Part shown: one piece after another, positions 16,601-24,136 of the stretch
How the letters are laid out: each line of letters opens with the position of its first letter
Position numbering within the stretch: position 1 is the stretch's first letter
Source of the DNA: a virus
Direction: 5' to 3' (one strand)
Length of the DNA stretch: 34,459 bases
IMG/VR virus record: IMGVR_UViG_3300038701_003554
Coordinates: 1-34,459 of that record
Position numbers and translations under genes: made by a program
Notes under the pieces: model-generated
Told to the model about the DNA's origin: nothing
The model's database searches: none
Seen by the model: only the letters and a program-made list of their open reading frames with translations

Positions 16601-19075
16601 GTGGTGCAGCATCCACGTTGGCCTGGCTTTAAAGATAATTTGATTGTGCATGATGTTTCCGGCCGCCTGGTACCACTTAGCACCGACAGTGATGCGACCG
16701 GCAATAATTTTGATGTGTTTGATAATTTCGTTTTAAACCCGGAAGCCACTTGCTGTTATGAAGCATTAGAAATTGATTTGGGCTTTGATGCGGATGAAGT
16801 GCGTGTGTATGCGCAGCCGCTTACCGCTGCTGCTGGTGTGGGTGAAACCGGCAATGCCGATGTGCAGCTGGCCATTGCGTATGATGAAGCACTGATGCCG
16901 CGCCCGTTGGTGCTAACGAATCATACGCTGTTTGATGAAATGGTTTTTAGGCGTGAAGGAAATAACTCTACATTTTTTGATTCATTACTAATACTGGTGA
17001 CTGCTGCTGAAAATATTCTACGTTGGGAGTATTTAGCCAATGGCTATTCAGGATTGTTGATTGAAGATGATGGTGAGAACCTTGTCGAGCAAAGTGAGGA
17101 TATATCTTCTAGCTATTGGTCATCAACATTTCATGCAAGTGTTAGCCTAAATACGCATATTGCACCAGATGGAAAACAAACAGCTGATACATTTCACCGC
17201 ACGCGTACCGCCGCATGTTATCGTGGTAAGCAGTTCAGTAAATCGGCGGAAAATATTCAATACACTGGTTCTGTCTTTATCGATCGATCTGCTGGCATTG
17301 GTGATTATGTAGCGATAAGATTTCAAGGTTCCTATCCAGGAAGAGCAGATTTTATTTATCGAAAATCGACAAATACGATTGTTACAACGGCAAGTTACTC
17401 AGGGTTTTCAGGACTCTCGTATAAAATAAAAAACGTTAACGGTAATTTTGTTCGGTTAGAACTCACTTTTACTACCGATACCCACACCGCTGTTACTTAT
17501 TTCTTTTCGGCGAATAGCAATGGGGTTGCGCTTGATGGCACGGATGTGATTACAAATGCAAGTGCAGTGTTTTGGGGCTTTCAACTAGATTTGGGAGCAT
17601 ATGCCAGGTCTTACAAAGCAACAAACGGTAGCACGGGAAGTACATCAAAAGATGTGCTACAAATTACCGCTGCTGATCCTGATAGTACGAATCTAATAGA
17701 GGCCGCTAACAACTTTACGGCTGGCTCGTGGACTTCTGTTGGAGGCTCAACGGCCACGCTACTTGCTGGCACAAAAACAATTAAATCCTTTGGCCTAGAT
17801 GTTACATTAAAGCGCTACAGTATTGATAGCCAGGGTGCGAGTTGGCATCGCGTTCAGAATGCAGAAAATGTGACTAGTGGTACGATCTATTCTGCTACAT
17901 TAATATATGAAGATTCTGGCACATCAGGAAAGTTGCGAATCATATTAAGAAATGATGACGGTGCTACAGAAAGCGCGATATCTGGAAGTATAGGGTCTGT
18001 TAGCGTATCTGCAAGCACATCCGGATCCGTTAGTATCATTAGTGAAACTGAAATTGCAGAAGGTGTCTATCAGTTATTATTTACCTATACGCCTAATTTT
18101 ACCGGATCATTTAGATATGGCGTTGGGGCGGATAGCTCCACCATTGGCGAAACGGTCGTTGTGCTTGCTTCGCAATTTGAAGAAGCTAGCGCACCATCAC
18201 GACTGATTGTGACATCTGGCACAGCGCTTAATAGGCCTTATACTGCACGGTCGTGGTTTAATATCACCGAATTTGCAGTGTTGATTGAGGCTGTTTATCT
18301 GGGGGAATTGGACACATCTACCGGCCGGCGTTTATTTGAAATTAGTAACGGCGCTAGTTCGGTTCAAAGAGCCGGTGTTGGCATCTTGAGTGGCGGTAAC
18401 TTGGGAGCTTATACCGTTAAAGATGATGTGGTGGTTTCTGCTATTACAGGTCAAGCCAGCCCTGCTGCTGACACGGTTTATCGTGTTGCTGCCTCATTTA
18501 AGCAAAATAGTTTCAAAGTGTGCGTGAATGGTGGCACGGTTGGTAAAGATACCAGCGGTGATATGCCGACTGACCTTACTACCATCACCATTGGTAATGC
18601 TGGATTATTAAATTATCCAGGTGATGTGTTGATACGTTCAGTTAAGCTCTATCCGGTGGAATTCACCGATGCACAAATGCAAAGCAGCACCGCGGCCGGA
18701 GGTGATGCACCAGATGGCTTTGTGGATTGGTCGGTGGGATCTGTTGATGCGCGTTATATACGCCAGCGCTTAAAGCTTGATAACACCAGCACGGTTGGCT
18801 TCATTGAAGAACATACCGCCATTGCGGATGCAACAGACCGACTTGAAAAAACCGGAGTAGTAACGATTAGCGCTAGTGGCAGCACTATCACTTATGCAGA
18901 TTATGGCATCGAACAATTTCACCTGGTGCCAGATGTGCAAGTGACAGTGAATGGTGGCAGCGCTCTAACGCCTACTTATGAAAATGTCACAACTACCAGT
19001 GTGGATATCCACGTCTTTAACAGTGCCGGCACAGAAGTGGGCGGCGATGTAAGTATTACGTTTAGCGGAGTTTAA
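13655..19075 (+). CDS. tail tip attachment protein (J-like) with inserted jelly-roll modules
   Basis: An 1806-residue central tip protein. Order: hydrophobic Ala-rich N-terminus (residues 1-45); J-like core with WRVVYGEARIAGAIKFWE and RPVLQVVDNVSTGDD; a first jelly-roll-like module (about 298-480, starting NLLTYSEDFSHGNW); and resumed core with SGTLPTGISASTNYYVICRH and WVMLAAAYRTPTISYDESDL. Two FN3-like domains follow (about 775-873 and 883-973). Then come second and third jelly-roll modules (about 1140-1328, NLVEQSEDISSSYW; about 1344-1528, NLIEAANNFTAGSW) and a LamG/concanavalin-like domain (about 1530-1680). The sugar-binding-type modules suggest receptor contact. The three jelly-roll copies are divergent. 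The tail fibre gene follows directly. Confidence 0.88.
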   Translation: MPAAIPIIIAAATSAAGAALAGATLASTLAIAALSAAATFLTSALAPKQKTPQFDFRAEGSSRTIQVKESSTEWRVVYGEARIAGAIKFWETTDSNKYHHVVILLAAHECQEIGTIYFNGEPINSDQLDGSGNVTSGKYSGKARIKKHLGTADQAADSDLINDVSIVDSNFRFRGHTYLYIRFEADTETFPTGLPLVEAEIKGIKTYDTRTDTTYWTPNPALCVRDFFTDTSGYGVGSTAARINDSYVTSEANICDEFVATRPVLQVVDNVSTGDDYLAIEGDVLQLQTGDRVEVVEGTNLLTYSEDFSHGNWNKANVAVTANSTEAPDGNTTADTLTTNPASRNACRARQFKSLSLGASYTANINMKAGTANGFISLDNGGSTVYGYVKATLTGNGSVSVNGTNISATIVKGDLEGWYRVSLTWSVTTVANFYVSYGVWDGGSDSSNYPGAEPGETVIVWGAQHQPGLTYGAYIVTTSSTVSGTLPTGISASTNYYVICRHREAGESGEVQVQLASSYTNALAGTAIDITAAGSGTHTVTKNAEPRYTCNGVLYINKEWNELILPLLSSMGGSFFPVGSQWVMLAAAYRTPTISYDESDLRDRITVQTRHSRSKRFNSVRGQYVSPLNYGQPTDYPVVSVASYVTADGSDVIYEQFDTPFTSRSNTAQRLARIKIEQHRRELTAEAKLKITGMQSQAGDVIQFSNTRFGWSNKTFDVVSHALLGFEDESGDPAWGCDLTLRETDASVYTFTSSSDEATVAPAPTTTLPEASTVIAPTNLTLASGTAHLYRKIDGTVVTRLYASWTASVDFYVRGYEVQVKRNADSEWEPATSPADQTFVYIWDVEDGVSYDVRVRAINSLGVRSAWLTVTGHTVVGKTTPPSDVANFSAQQNGNVVNFRWTQVSDADLSGYEIRYANQGAFVWEDATPLTKVTKGTLVTNGAVPPGAQTVGVKAVDTSGNESTTATTFDITVRNTNDVITQVVQHPRWPGFKDNLIVHDVSGRLVPLSTDSDATGNNFDVFDNFVLNPEATCCYEALEIDLGFDADEVRVYAQPLTAAAGVGETGNADVQLAIAYDEALMPRPLVLTNHTLFDEMVFRREGNNSTFFDSLLILVTAAENILRWEYLANGYSGLLIEDDGENLVEQSEDISSSYWSSTFHASVSLNTHIAPDGKQTADTFHRTRTAACYRGKQFSKSAENIQYTGSVFIDRSAGIGDYVAIRFQGSYPGRADFIYRKSTNTIVTTASYSGFSGLSYKIKNVNGNFVRLELTFTTDTHTAVTYFFSANSNGVALDGTDVITNASAVFWGFQLDLGAYARSYKATNGSTGSTSKDVLQITAADPDSTNLIEAANNFTAGSWTSVGGSTATLLAGTKTIKSFGLDVTLKRYSIDSQGASWHRVQNAENVTSGTIYSATLIYEDSGTSGKLRIILRNDDGATESAISGSIGSVSVSASTSGSVSIISETEIAEGVYQLLFTYTPNFTGSFRYGVGADSSTIGETVVVLASQFEEASAPSRLIVTSGTALNRPYTARSWFNITEFAVLIEAVYLGELDTSTGRRLFEISNGASSVQRAGVGILSGGNLGAYTVKDDVVVSAITGQASPAADTVYRVAASFKQNSFKVCVNGGTVGKDTSGDMPTDLTTITIGNAGLLNYPGDVLIRSVKLYPVEFTDAQMQSSTAAGGDAPDGFVDWSVGSVDARYIRQRLKLDNTSTVGFIEEHTAIADATDRLEKTGVVTISASGSTITYADYGIEQFHLVPDVQVTVNGGSALTPTYENVTTTSVDIHVFNSAGTEVGGDVSITFSGV

Positions 19076-19078
19076 TCA

Positions 19079-20281
19079 ATGACAGCCCATCCTTTTACGC
19101 AACCTGACAACACTAGCCAGGACGGAACGAGCTATAAAAATAATCTGGATAACGCCATTGCGATGATGAATCGCATCGCTGGTGGGTTTGCACCACAAGC
19201 GCAAGATACGCCTAATATGACGGTGCAAATTGGAGCCGGTTTCATTCCGGCCGTGGGTGCGTTGCCAACCGAAGTGGTGGCACAAAATAGTAGCGCTATC
19301 ACTGCACCTTCCACGAATCCACGTAAAGATATCGTTTATATTGATCAAGCCACCGGTACGATCGGCGTTGCCACCGGCACAGAGGCGGCCAGCCCTTCTG
19401 ATCCATCTATTTCAGCAGATAAGGTGGCGATTGCGCGCATCAACCTAACCACTAGCACCACTGAAATTACCAATGCAGATCTGGATGATATTCGTAATTT
19501 GCAGTTCTTAGGGCTATTAGAAGCAGCATTGACCTTTAGTGGCAACAATACGTTTTCTGGTGCCAACACCCACAGTGGCAATAATACGTTTTCAGGCACT
19601 AATTCATTTTCCGATACACTTACTGCCAGCAGCTCGCTTAATGTTACTGGTAAACTTAGAACGGTGCGTGATGCGTCTACGTTAACCATTGCTACAGGCG
19701 CAATTACCGCGACCGATAGCTTTCATATGGTGGATACGGAATCGAGTGCGGCCACAGATGACCTTGATACTATTAATGGGGGTGTGAGTGGGTATCAACT
19801 TGTTCTGCGAATCCTTACAGACGCACGTAATGTAGTTATTAAGCACAATACGGGTAATATCTTAACGCCAGATGGCGAAGATATCACCCTTGATACCAAC
19901 GAAGAAATTATTACGCTTGTTTATGATGATGGGCATGCTGCGTGGTTGGTAAAGTCACAAGGAAATACTGCTAGCAAGTCCTACGTTGATAATTTATTGG
20001 ATGTTACAAAGAGCCTTGGCACAAATGGCTATCTAACCTTAATAGGTGATGTGATTCTGCAATGGGGACGTTACACTGGCGGCGCTAATGGAGTTTCGGT
20101 TTCATTTCCTACTACATTTACAACAGTTTATGCAGCTCTTGCCGTGGCAAATGATTCTGCTAACCAAGCAGAATTTGTAACCGTGACCAATATAAGCACT
20201 ACCCAAATATCGGTTGATCAATTTGACCGAAACACAGGAAACCCAGGTACAAATTTTTACTGGTTCGCAATAGGAGTTTAA
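19079..20281 (+). CDS. tail fibre protein with gp53-like C-terminal domain
   Basis: A 400-residue fibre or receptor-binding protein. The N-terminal 130 residues (DNTSQDGTSYKNNLDNAIAMMNRIAGGFAPQA, then DKVAIARINLT) look like the attachment region. A repeat block of six-residue units (TFSGNN, TFSGAN, THSGNN, TFSGTN, SFSDTL; about residues 153-180) probably forms a triple beta-helix shaft. The C-terminus (LTLIGDVILQWGRYTG, then NFYWFAIGV) has the Q-W-G and final aromatic-W/F-I/A-I-G features of gp53-like fibre tips. It is followed by its likely chaperone. Confidence 0.85.
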   Translation: MTAHPFTQPDNTSQDGTSYKNNLDNAIAMMNRIAGGFAPQAQDTPNMTVQIGAGFIPAVGALPTEVVAQNSSAITAPSTNPRKDIVYIDQATGTIGVATGTEAASPSDPSISADKVAIARINLTTSTTEITNADLDDIRNLQFLGLLEAALTFSGNNTFSGANTHSGNNTFSGTNSFSDTLTASSSLNVTGKLRTVRDASTLTIATGAITATDSFHMVDTESSAATDDLDTINGGVSGYQLVLRILTDARNVVIKHNTGNILTPDGEDITLDTNEEIITLVYDDGHAAWLVKSQGNTASKSYVDNLLDVTKSLGTNGYLTLIGDVILQWGRYTGGANGVSVSFPTTFTTVYAALAVANDSANQAEFVTVTNISTTQISVDQFDRNTGNPGTNFYWFAIGV

Positions 20282-20282
20282 A

Positions 20283-20669
20283 ATGCTTTCTACTAAAAAA
20301 TACGCTCTATTTGATAAAAATGGATACCCACTTTCTTTTTACACAGAAGAGAGACATAAAGGGAAAATACCCAAAGGTGCCGTTGAAATAAATGTAGAAC
20401 ATTGGTTGGATTTTATAAACAACCCGGCACACCGCAAGTGGAATGGATCTAAGCCCGTTAAGTGTGATGCAAAGTCAAATATCACATGGGAAAAAATAAG
20501 ACAGATACGGAATACAAGGCTTGGTGCATGTGATTGGGTGGTTCTGCCTGATGTTGAAATGACAAAACCGAAGAAGATAATGTGGCTAGATTACCGCCAG
20601 AAACTACGTGATCTACCTAAAAGTTTTGAGAGGCCACAAGATGTGGTTTGGCCGCCAAGCCCAAAATGA
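20283..20669 (+). CDS. tail fibre assembly chaperone-like protein
   Basis: A 128-residue protein with the phage tail assembly chaperone C-terminal signature: IRQIRNTRLGACDWVVLPDV, then WLDYRQKLRDLPKSFERPQDVVWPPSP. The N-terminus (YALFDKNGYPLSFYTEERH) is also seen in fibre-linked proteins. The single-base gap after the fibre gene suggests it folds or trimerises that fibre. Confidence 0.8.
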   Translation: MLSTKKYALFDKNGYPLSFYTEERHKGKIPKGAVEINVEHWLDFINNPAHRKWNGSKPVKCDAKSNITWEKIRQIRNTRLGACDWVVLPDVEMTKPKKIMWLDYRQKLRDLPKSFERPQDVVWPPSPK

Positions 20670-20680
20670 GGTTGTATTGG

Positions 20681-20709
20681 TTGATTATTTTCGCTTTTTA
20701 AGCTAGTAA
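20681..20709 (+). promoter_or_regulatory. candidate moron promoter
   Basis: TTGATT (20681-20686), a 17-base spacer, then TAGTAA (20704-20709) make a plausible sigma-70 promoter directly upstream of the acyltransferase, inside an otherwise contiguous late region. A TTTGGAG ribosome binding site precedes the ATG at 20733. It would allow expression from the prophage. Confidence 0.5.
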
Positions 20710-20732
20710 AATGCACTTCATTTGGAGTTAGC

Positions 20733-21719
20733 ATGACCAAAAACAGATATTATGCACTAGATGCGTGGCGAGGCATAGCGGCACTCTTTATAGTGCTGTT
20801 GCATAAGTCGCATATTTTTGTTCCTGAACTGGCCGAGGAAAGGTTTGTAAAGAATACATTTCTTTTTGTGGATTTCTTTTTTGTGCTTTCGGGTTTTGTT
20901 ATAGCACACACTTATCAGCAAAGACTTTTGATAGGCGAGGTTGTACTAACTAATTTCGTGTGGCGTAGGTTTTTAAGGCTATGGCCTTTGCATATATTCA
21001 CAATGTTCTTAATAATTTTATATGAGTTGGATTTTGAGCTTCTGAAGTTTATACATCAGTTTTTCCTGCTGCATGCAGTGGTGTTCTCTGGTAATTTTAT
21101 AGGGTGGAATGATCCTAGTTGGTCAATCAGCGCAGAGTTTTACACCTACTTGATATTTGGAGTCTTGTTCCTGAGTTGCAAACCAAATAGTGTTCTTTTG
21201 ATACTTGCTTCTTTGGCAATTTGTATCGGCATTGCGGTTTATAGTAAAACTGGTGACCAATTACTTGGGATTAATACTACAGGCAAGTTTGGTTTATTGC
21301 GTTGCATTGCTGGTTTTGCAATGGGCGTGCTTCTATTTAACACTTTATCCAAGGTACATAGTTTGCTTGAAAGGGTTCCGGCGAACATTCTTGAGATTAC
21401 CGTAATTGCAGCTTTAATATTGTTTATAACCTATCTTGGGCAGGGGCGAATAAGCGTGATAGCGCCATTCTTTTTCTTTTGGTTTGTGGCTGTTTTCTCT
21501 ATGCAACGTGGTTCTATTAGCCAAATATTTGGTAGTTATCCCTTCCAGTTACTGGGAGTTCTTTCCTATAGTATTTATATGACACATATCTTTGTAATGA
21601 GTATACTGGGTGAATTACTTCCAGAAGGTATTTTTCCATTGCTGGCCGGTGTTTGTGGCGTAATAGTATTTTCGTACCTAACTCATAGATTCATAGAAAC
21701 ACCTTTTTATAAACGGTGA
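20733..21719 (+). CDS. acyltransferase 3 family membrane protein (OafA-like)
   Basis: A 328-residue multi-pass inner-membrane acyltransferase. The start (NRYYALDAWRGIAALFIVLLHKSHIF) has the R-G-x-A-A and His positions of acyltransferase-3 enzymes. LFVDFFFVLSGFVIAHTY and RRFLRLWPLHIFTMF follow, then about eight more hydrophobic helices, ending with a TM segment and SYLTHRFIETPFYKR. These enzymes O-acetylate surface polysaccharides, so lysogenic conversion that masks the phage receptor is likely. It has its own promoter-like sequence and terminator, is more AT-rich than the tail genes, and has no role in morphogenesis, so it is a typical moron. Confidence 0.85.
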   Translation: MTKNRYYALDAWRGIAALFIVLLHKSHIFVPELAEERFVKNTFLFVDFFFVLSGFVIAHTYQQRLLIGEVVLTNFVWRRFLRLWPLHIFTMFLIILYELDFELLKFIHQFFLLHAVVFSGNFIGWNDPSWSISAEFYTYLIFGVLFLSCKPNSVLLILASLAICIGIAVYSKTGDQLLGINTTGKFGLLRCIAGFAMGVLLFNTLSKVHSLLERVPANILEITVIAALILFITYLGQGRISVIAPFFFFWFVAVFSMQRGSISQIFGSYPFQLLGVLSYSIYMTHIFVMSILGELLPEGIFPLLAGVCGVIVFSYLTHRFIETPFYKR

Positions 21720-21743
21720 TTGCAACGCCATTATTAAATCAAG

Positions 21744-21772
21744 CCCCGCATGAGTAATCAGCGGGGTTTTTT
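21744..21772 (+). terminator. intrinsic terminator after acyltransferase
   Basis: CCCCGC (21744-21749) pairs with GCGGGG (21761-21766), followed by TTTTTT. The loop is 11 bases. This is a strong intrinsic terminator that closes the acyltransferase unit. Confidence 0.85.
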
Positions 21773-21807
21773 ATTGCCTAAAACTCAACAATAGGAAGGA
21801 ACTGTTT

Positions 21808-22041
21808 ATGAAACCATTTAGTGAGGCCGATCTGCGGCGTATCGTAAAGGAGGGCTGCACCGAAGCCCTTACTACTGCCGGTATTGATACCGCTAACCCA
21901 AAAGAAGCACAAGCGGACATGCTACATTTACGAAGGCATCGAAAAGGGTGCGACATCGTGAAAAGGCACACACTCACCACTATCGTAGGAACGGCAGTTG
22001 TTGGTTTCATTTACACAATAGTAGAATCTTTTAAGAGGTAG
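21808..22041 (+). CDS. small one-TM protein of lysis region
   Basis: A 77-residue protein: a soluble N-terminus (PFSEADLRRIVKEGCTEALTTAGIDTANPKEAQADMLHLRRHRKGCDIVKRH) and one C-terminal membrane helix (TLTTIVGTAVVGFIYTIVESF). The layout resembles small membrane proteins found just before lysis genes in alphaproteobacterial phages. It may act as a holin partner or antiholin, but I cannot assign it. A good ribosome binding site (AGGAAGGA) precedes the ATG. Confidence 0.6.
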   Translation: MKPFSEADLRRIVKEGCTEALTTAGIDTANPKEAQADMLHLRRHRKGCDIVKRHTLTTIVGTAVVGFIYTIVESFKR

Positions 22042-22044
22042 GCC

Positions 22045-22464
22045 ATGAGGCATGCTACACTTTTGCGCTATTTCCAGAATGTAAACGCTACGCTTGGTGT
22101 TTTCAATTTACAAATGCCAAATGCCCCTTTGTTTTGGACAATTGAGCGCCCCTGGCTAAATAACAAAGTAGGTGAAAGTTGCATACCGGAAGGGCGTTAT
22201 ATAGTGAAGCCATTTTCTGGCATGAAATATAAAGATGTCTATGAAGTGACTAATGTAGAAGGGCGCACTGCTATTTTGATTCATACAGCAAATAAAGCGG
22301 ATCAATTACAGGGCTGTATCGCGCCAGGTCTTTCCACCGGATATATGGGAAACGTGATGGCCGTGATGAACTCACAAGCCGCGCTTAATAAAATTATCAC
22401 ATTATTAGATTATGAGCCTTTTACGCTGGATGTGATTGGCGGTTCAAACAATTGGGGGCAATGA
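22045..22464 (+). CDS. DUF5675 family protein, lysis-region enzyme candidate
   Basis: A 139-residue protein matching DUF5675 by pattern: LGVFNLQMPNAPLFWTIERPW, SCIPEGRYIVKPF, and AILIHTANKADQLQGCIAPG. The H-x(n)-G-C arrangement resembles the catalytic His and Cys of L,D-transpeptidase (YkuD) folds, which act on peptidoglycan. It lies between a one-TM protein and the holin, where the endolysin is expected, and no other endolysin is recognisable in the window. Function as the lysis enzyme is an inference. It overlaps the holin start. Confidence 0.78.
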   Translation: MRHATLLRYFQNVNATLGVFNLQMPNAPLFWTIERPWLNNKVGESCIPEGRYIVKPFSGMKYKDVYEVTNVEGRTAILIHTANKADQLQGCIAPGLSTGYMGNVMAVMNSQAALNKIITLLDYEPFTLDVIGGSNNWGQ

Positions 22465-22904
22465 TGCTTAATCTCTTTGGAAAAATATTTGGTACAGAAA
22501 AGGCGATCACTTCCACTATTGATACAGTAACAAAAGGGCTGGATGCACTTGTTTATACCGATCAGGAAAAAGACGAGCATAAAGCCAAGTTCTTTGAGAA
22601 AAGCTCACAAGTGCTTATTGATTGGATGGAAGCATCGCAAGGTCATCGGCTGGCTAGGCGCGTGATAGCACTCTCAATTACTTTTGTGTGGTTGTTCATG
22701 TTTATAGTTTCATCACTACTTAATGTAGTTTCTGTTTGGGTTGCTGATCCGGCTAGGTTTCAAAAATCAGCGGAAATCATCGGCGGCGATGCAGACTCTA
22801 TGCAAGGCGCAGTGCTGTTAATTTTATCTTTCTATTTTGCCGCCCCACATATTGGTGAAATTATCAAACCTGCTATTGAAAAATTTAGTAAAGGTACAAA
22901 ATGA
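22461..22904 (+). CDS. holin, 3TM family (GTA-type)
   Basis: A 147-residue membrane protein of the holin class found with gene transfer agents. Hydrophobic segments are seen at RRVIALSITFVWLFMFIVSSLLNVVSVWV and MQGAVLLILSFYFAAPHIGEIIKPAIEKF, with a charged Lys-rich end. It would permeabilise the inner membrane at lysis. The start is one of two adjacent ATGs (22461 or 22464) overlapping the DUF5675 stop, with a GGGGG stretch as the ribosome binding site. Confidence 0.85.
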   Translation: MMLNLFGKIFGTEKAITSTIDTVTKGLDALVYTDQEKDEHKAKFFEKSSQVLIDWMEASQGHRLARRVIALSITFVWLFMFIVSSLLNVVSVWVADPARFQKSAEIIGGDADSMQGAVLLILSFYFAAPHIGEIIKPAIEKFSKGTK

Positions 22905-23017
22905 AGCCAATTTCACACTACATACCAAGCATTCCAAAGTGGATAAACAGAAAAACGATTGCCCGTGCATTTGCGTTGCTGGCAATCGTTTTCGCTGGGC
23001 TTGCAATATTTAGTTAG
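22901..23017 (+). CDS. 38-residue membrane peptide overlapping holin end
   Basis: A short frame starting at ATGA with the holin stop. It encodes 38 residues: a basic segment (PKWINRKTIARAF) and one hydrophobic helix (ALLAIVFAGLAIF). The coupling and the positive-then-hydrophobic layout favour a real peptide. However, a perfect 12-bp inverted repeat that looks like a terminator lies inside it, and the next gene is convergent, so expression may be low. It could be a lysis accessory. Confidence 0.45.
   Translation: MKPISHYIPSIPKWINRKTIARAFALLAIVFAGLAIFS
22952..22992. terminator. bidirectional terminator-like hairpin
   Basis: AAAACGATTGCC (22952-22963) and GGCAATCGTTTT (22981-22992) are perfect 12-bp complements around a 17-base loop. 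The A-tract and T-tract flanks suit termination in both directions. It sits where the rightward lysis genes meet the leftward MazG/protease genes. Confidence 0.65.
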
Positions 23018-23544
23018 AATTTCTTCCCACCGGCCGCTGCGCGGTTTGCGGGTTTGTGATCTGCGCGCTTGGCATTGAACGCTATTTTTTCATCGATGGC
23101 ACCTTGAAGATCTAGATCAAAGCGAAGTGCATATCTTGAGGCAGTGGCTAGTGCCAGTTCATAGAAATTTGAACATACGTTGGTTACCATATCATAAAGT
23201 AGGGCGGCGCGATTATCACCAGAGGCAATATCATCTGATTCTGCATACATAAGATAGCCTTCTTGATCAAACGCTCTTTTTGTTCCACCTAGAAAATCAC
23301 ACACACGGATTACAAAATCCGCCAATTCAACTTCTTCCATCTTGCGATGTGGTAGCTTGTCATCCATAAGATCTTTGCGCAAACCTTCCATAGCTTCGGC
23401 CAGTTCACTGATGATTAGCATCTTTAGTTGCTTCTGGTTGCGCTTTAGCGGCTCACCGGTGTTGATATCATGCCACCAACCACCAGCCTTTGCAGCGCCG
23501 TGGCATGTTTCAATAAGGGCTGGTACATCGAGTTTGTATGTCAT
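23014..23544 (-). CDS. MazG-like nucleotide pyrophosphohydrolase
   Basis: A 176-residue protein with a MazG-type helical core: KMLIISELAEAMEGLRKDL then MEEVELADFVIRVCDFLGG, giving the E-x(2-3)-E and E-x(2-3)-D metal-binding pattern. Members hydrolyse (d)NTPs to monophosphates; phage versions can adjust nucleotide or alarmone pools. The rest (residues 85-165) is helical and less conserved. AAGGAAAC precedes the ATG. It is the second gene of a leftward pair with the lipoprotein protease, separated by 10 bases. Confidence 0.78.
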   Translation of the reverse strand: MTYKLDVPALIETCHGAAKAGGWWHDINTGEPLKRNQKQLKMLIISELAEAMEGLRKDLMDDKLPHRKMEEVELADFVIRVCDFLGGTKRAFDQEGYLMYAESDDIASGDNRAALLYDMVTNVCSNFYELALATASRYALRFDLDLQGAIDEKIAFNAKRADHKPANRAAAGGKKF

Positions 23545-23554
23545 TTTGTTTCCT

Positions 23555-24136
23555 TTATTTAGGTTGGTTGTTATGTGAGTTGACGTAAGCCTGGTATGCC
23601 GGATCCCCCATTTTCTTAATTTTAAAGATGGGGTGATCTGGTGATAGTGTAGTTTGCTTTACTTTTACAGTTATAAATTGTGTCGGCCGGTAATATTCAT
23701 TATCCAGATACCAAATATCACCGTTTTCTTCCGTCACTTCTAGAATTGCATGTAAGATATTGTTCTTATTTTTGCCAATGCGTAATTTTAGCTGATCACG
23801 GCCGTAGCCATTATTGAGCAAAATAGCCCTTTTTAAAATGGCCAGATCTTCGCAATCACCTTTACCACGTGCGATCGTTTCTTCTGGTTTCTGCCAATAA
23901 TCACCATCATCTGCTTTATATTGGATCCTTTCTTGTACCCATCGATGTGCTTGTTCGGCGATTGAATGATTATCCCATGATGTTTGGAGTGTTATATTGC
24001 GGTAATCAGAGATTCTTTGAGGCTGTGAAACAGTGCATGCGCTTAAAGACAAAATAGCGCACACTAATAAAGCCGCGTGACGTGTGCGTGACGTAACTTT
24101 ATAGATAATTCTGCATTTAGATGCAAAATTATGCAA
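23555..24136 (-). CDS. BTLCP/LapG-like periplasmic cysteine protease, putative lipoprotein
   Basis: A transglutaminase-like cysteine protease, about 193 residues if it starts at TTG 24136. A signal segment (RHAALLVCAILSLSAC) ends in a lipobox, L-S-A-C, so it should be lipidated and face the periplasm. The triad positions are Cys in ARGKGDCEDLAILKRA, His in NNILHAILEV and Asp in WYLDNEYYRPTQ, matching BTLCP/LapG proteins, which cleave large surface adhesins. The open frame runs further upstream but would cross attP and translate the tRNA copy, so those starts are unlikely. No clear ribosome binding site is seen for the TTG. Function as an adhesin protease is an inference. Confidence 0.75.
   Translation of the reverse strand: MHNFASKCRIIYKVTSRTRHAALLVCAILSLSACTVSQPQRISDYRNITLQTSWDNHSIAEQAHRWVQERIQYKADDGDYWQKPEETIARGKGDCEDLAILKRAILLNNGYGRDQLKLRIGKNKNNILHAILEVTEENGDIWYLDNEYYRPTQFITVKVKQTTLSPDHPIFKIKKMGDPAYQAYVNSHNNQPK

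Noticed and set aside
19533-19616. CRISPR-like or tandem DNA repeat array
   Set aside because: The periodicity comes from the coding repeats of the fibre shaft; there are no unique spacers.
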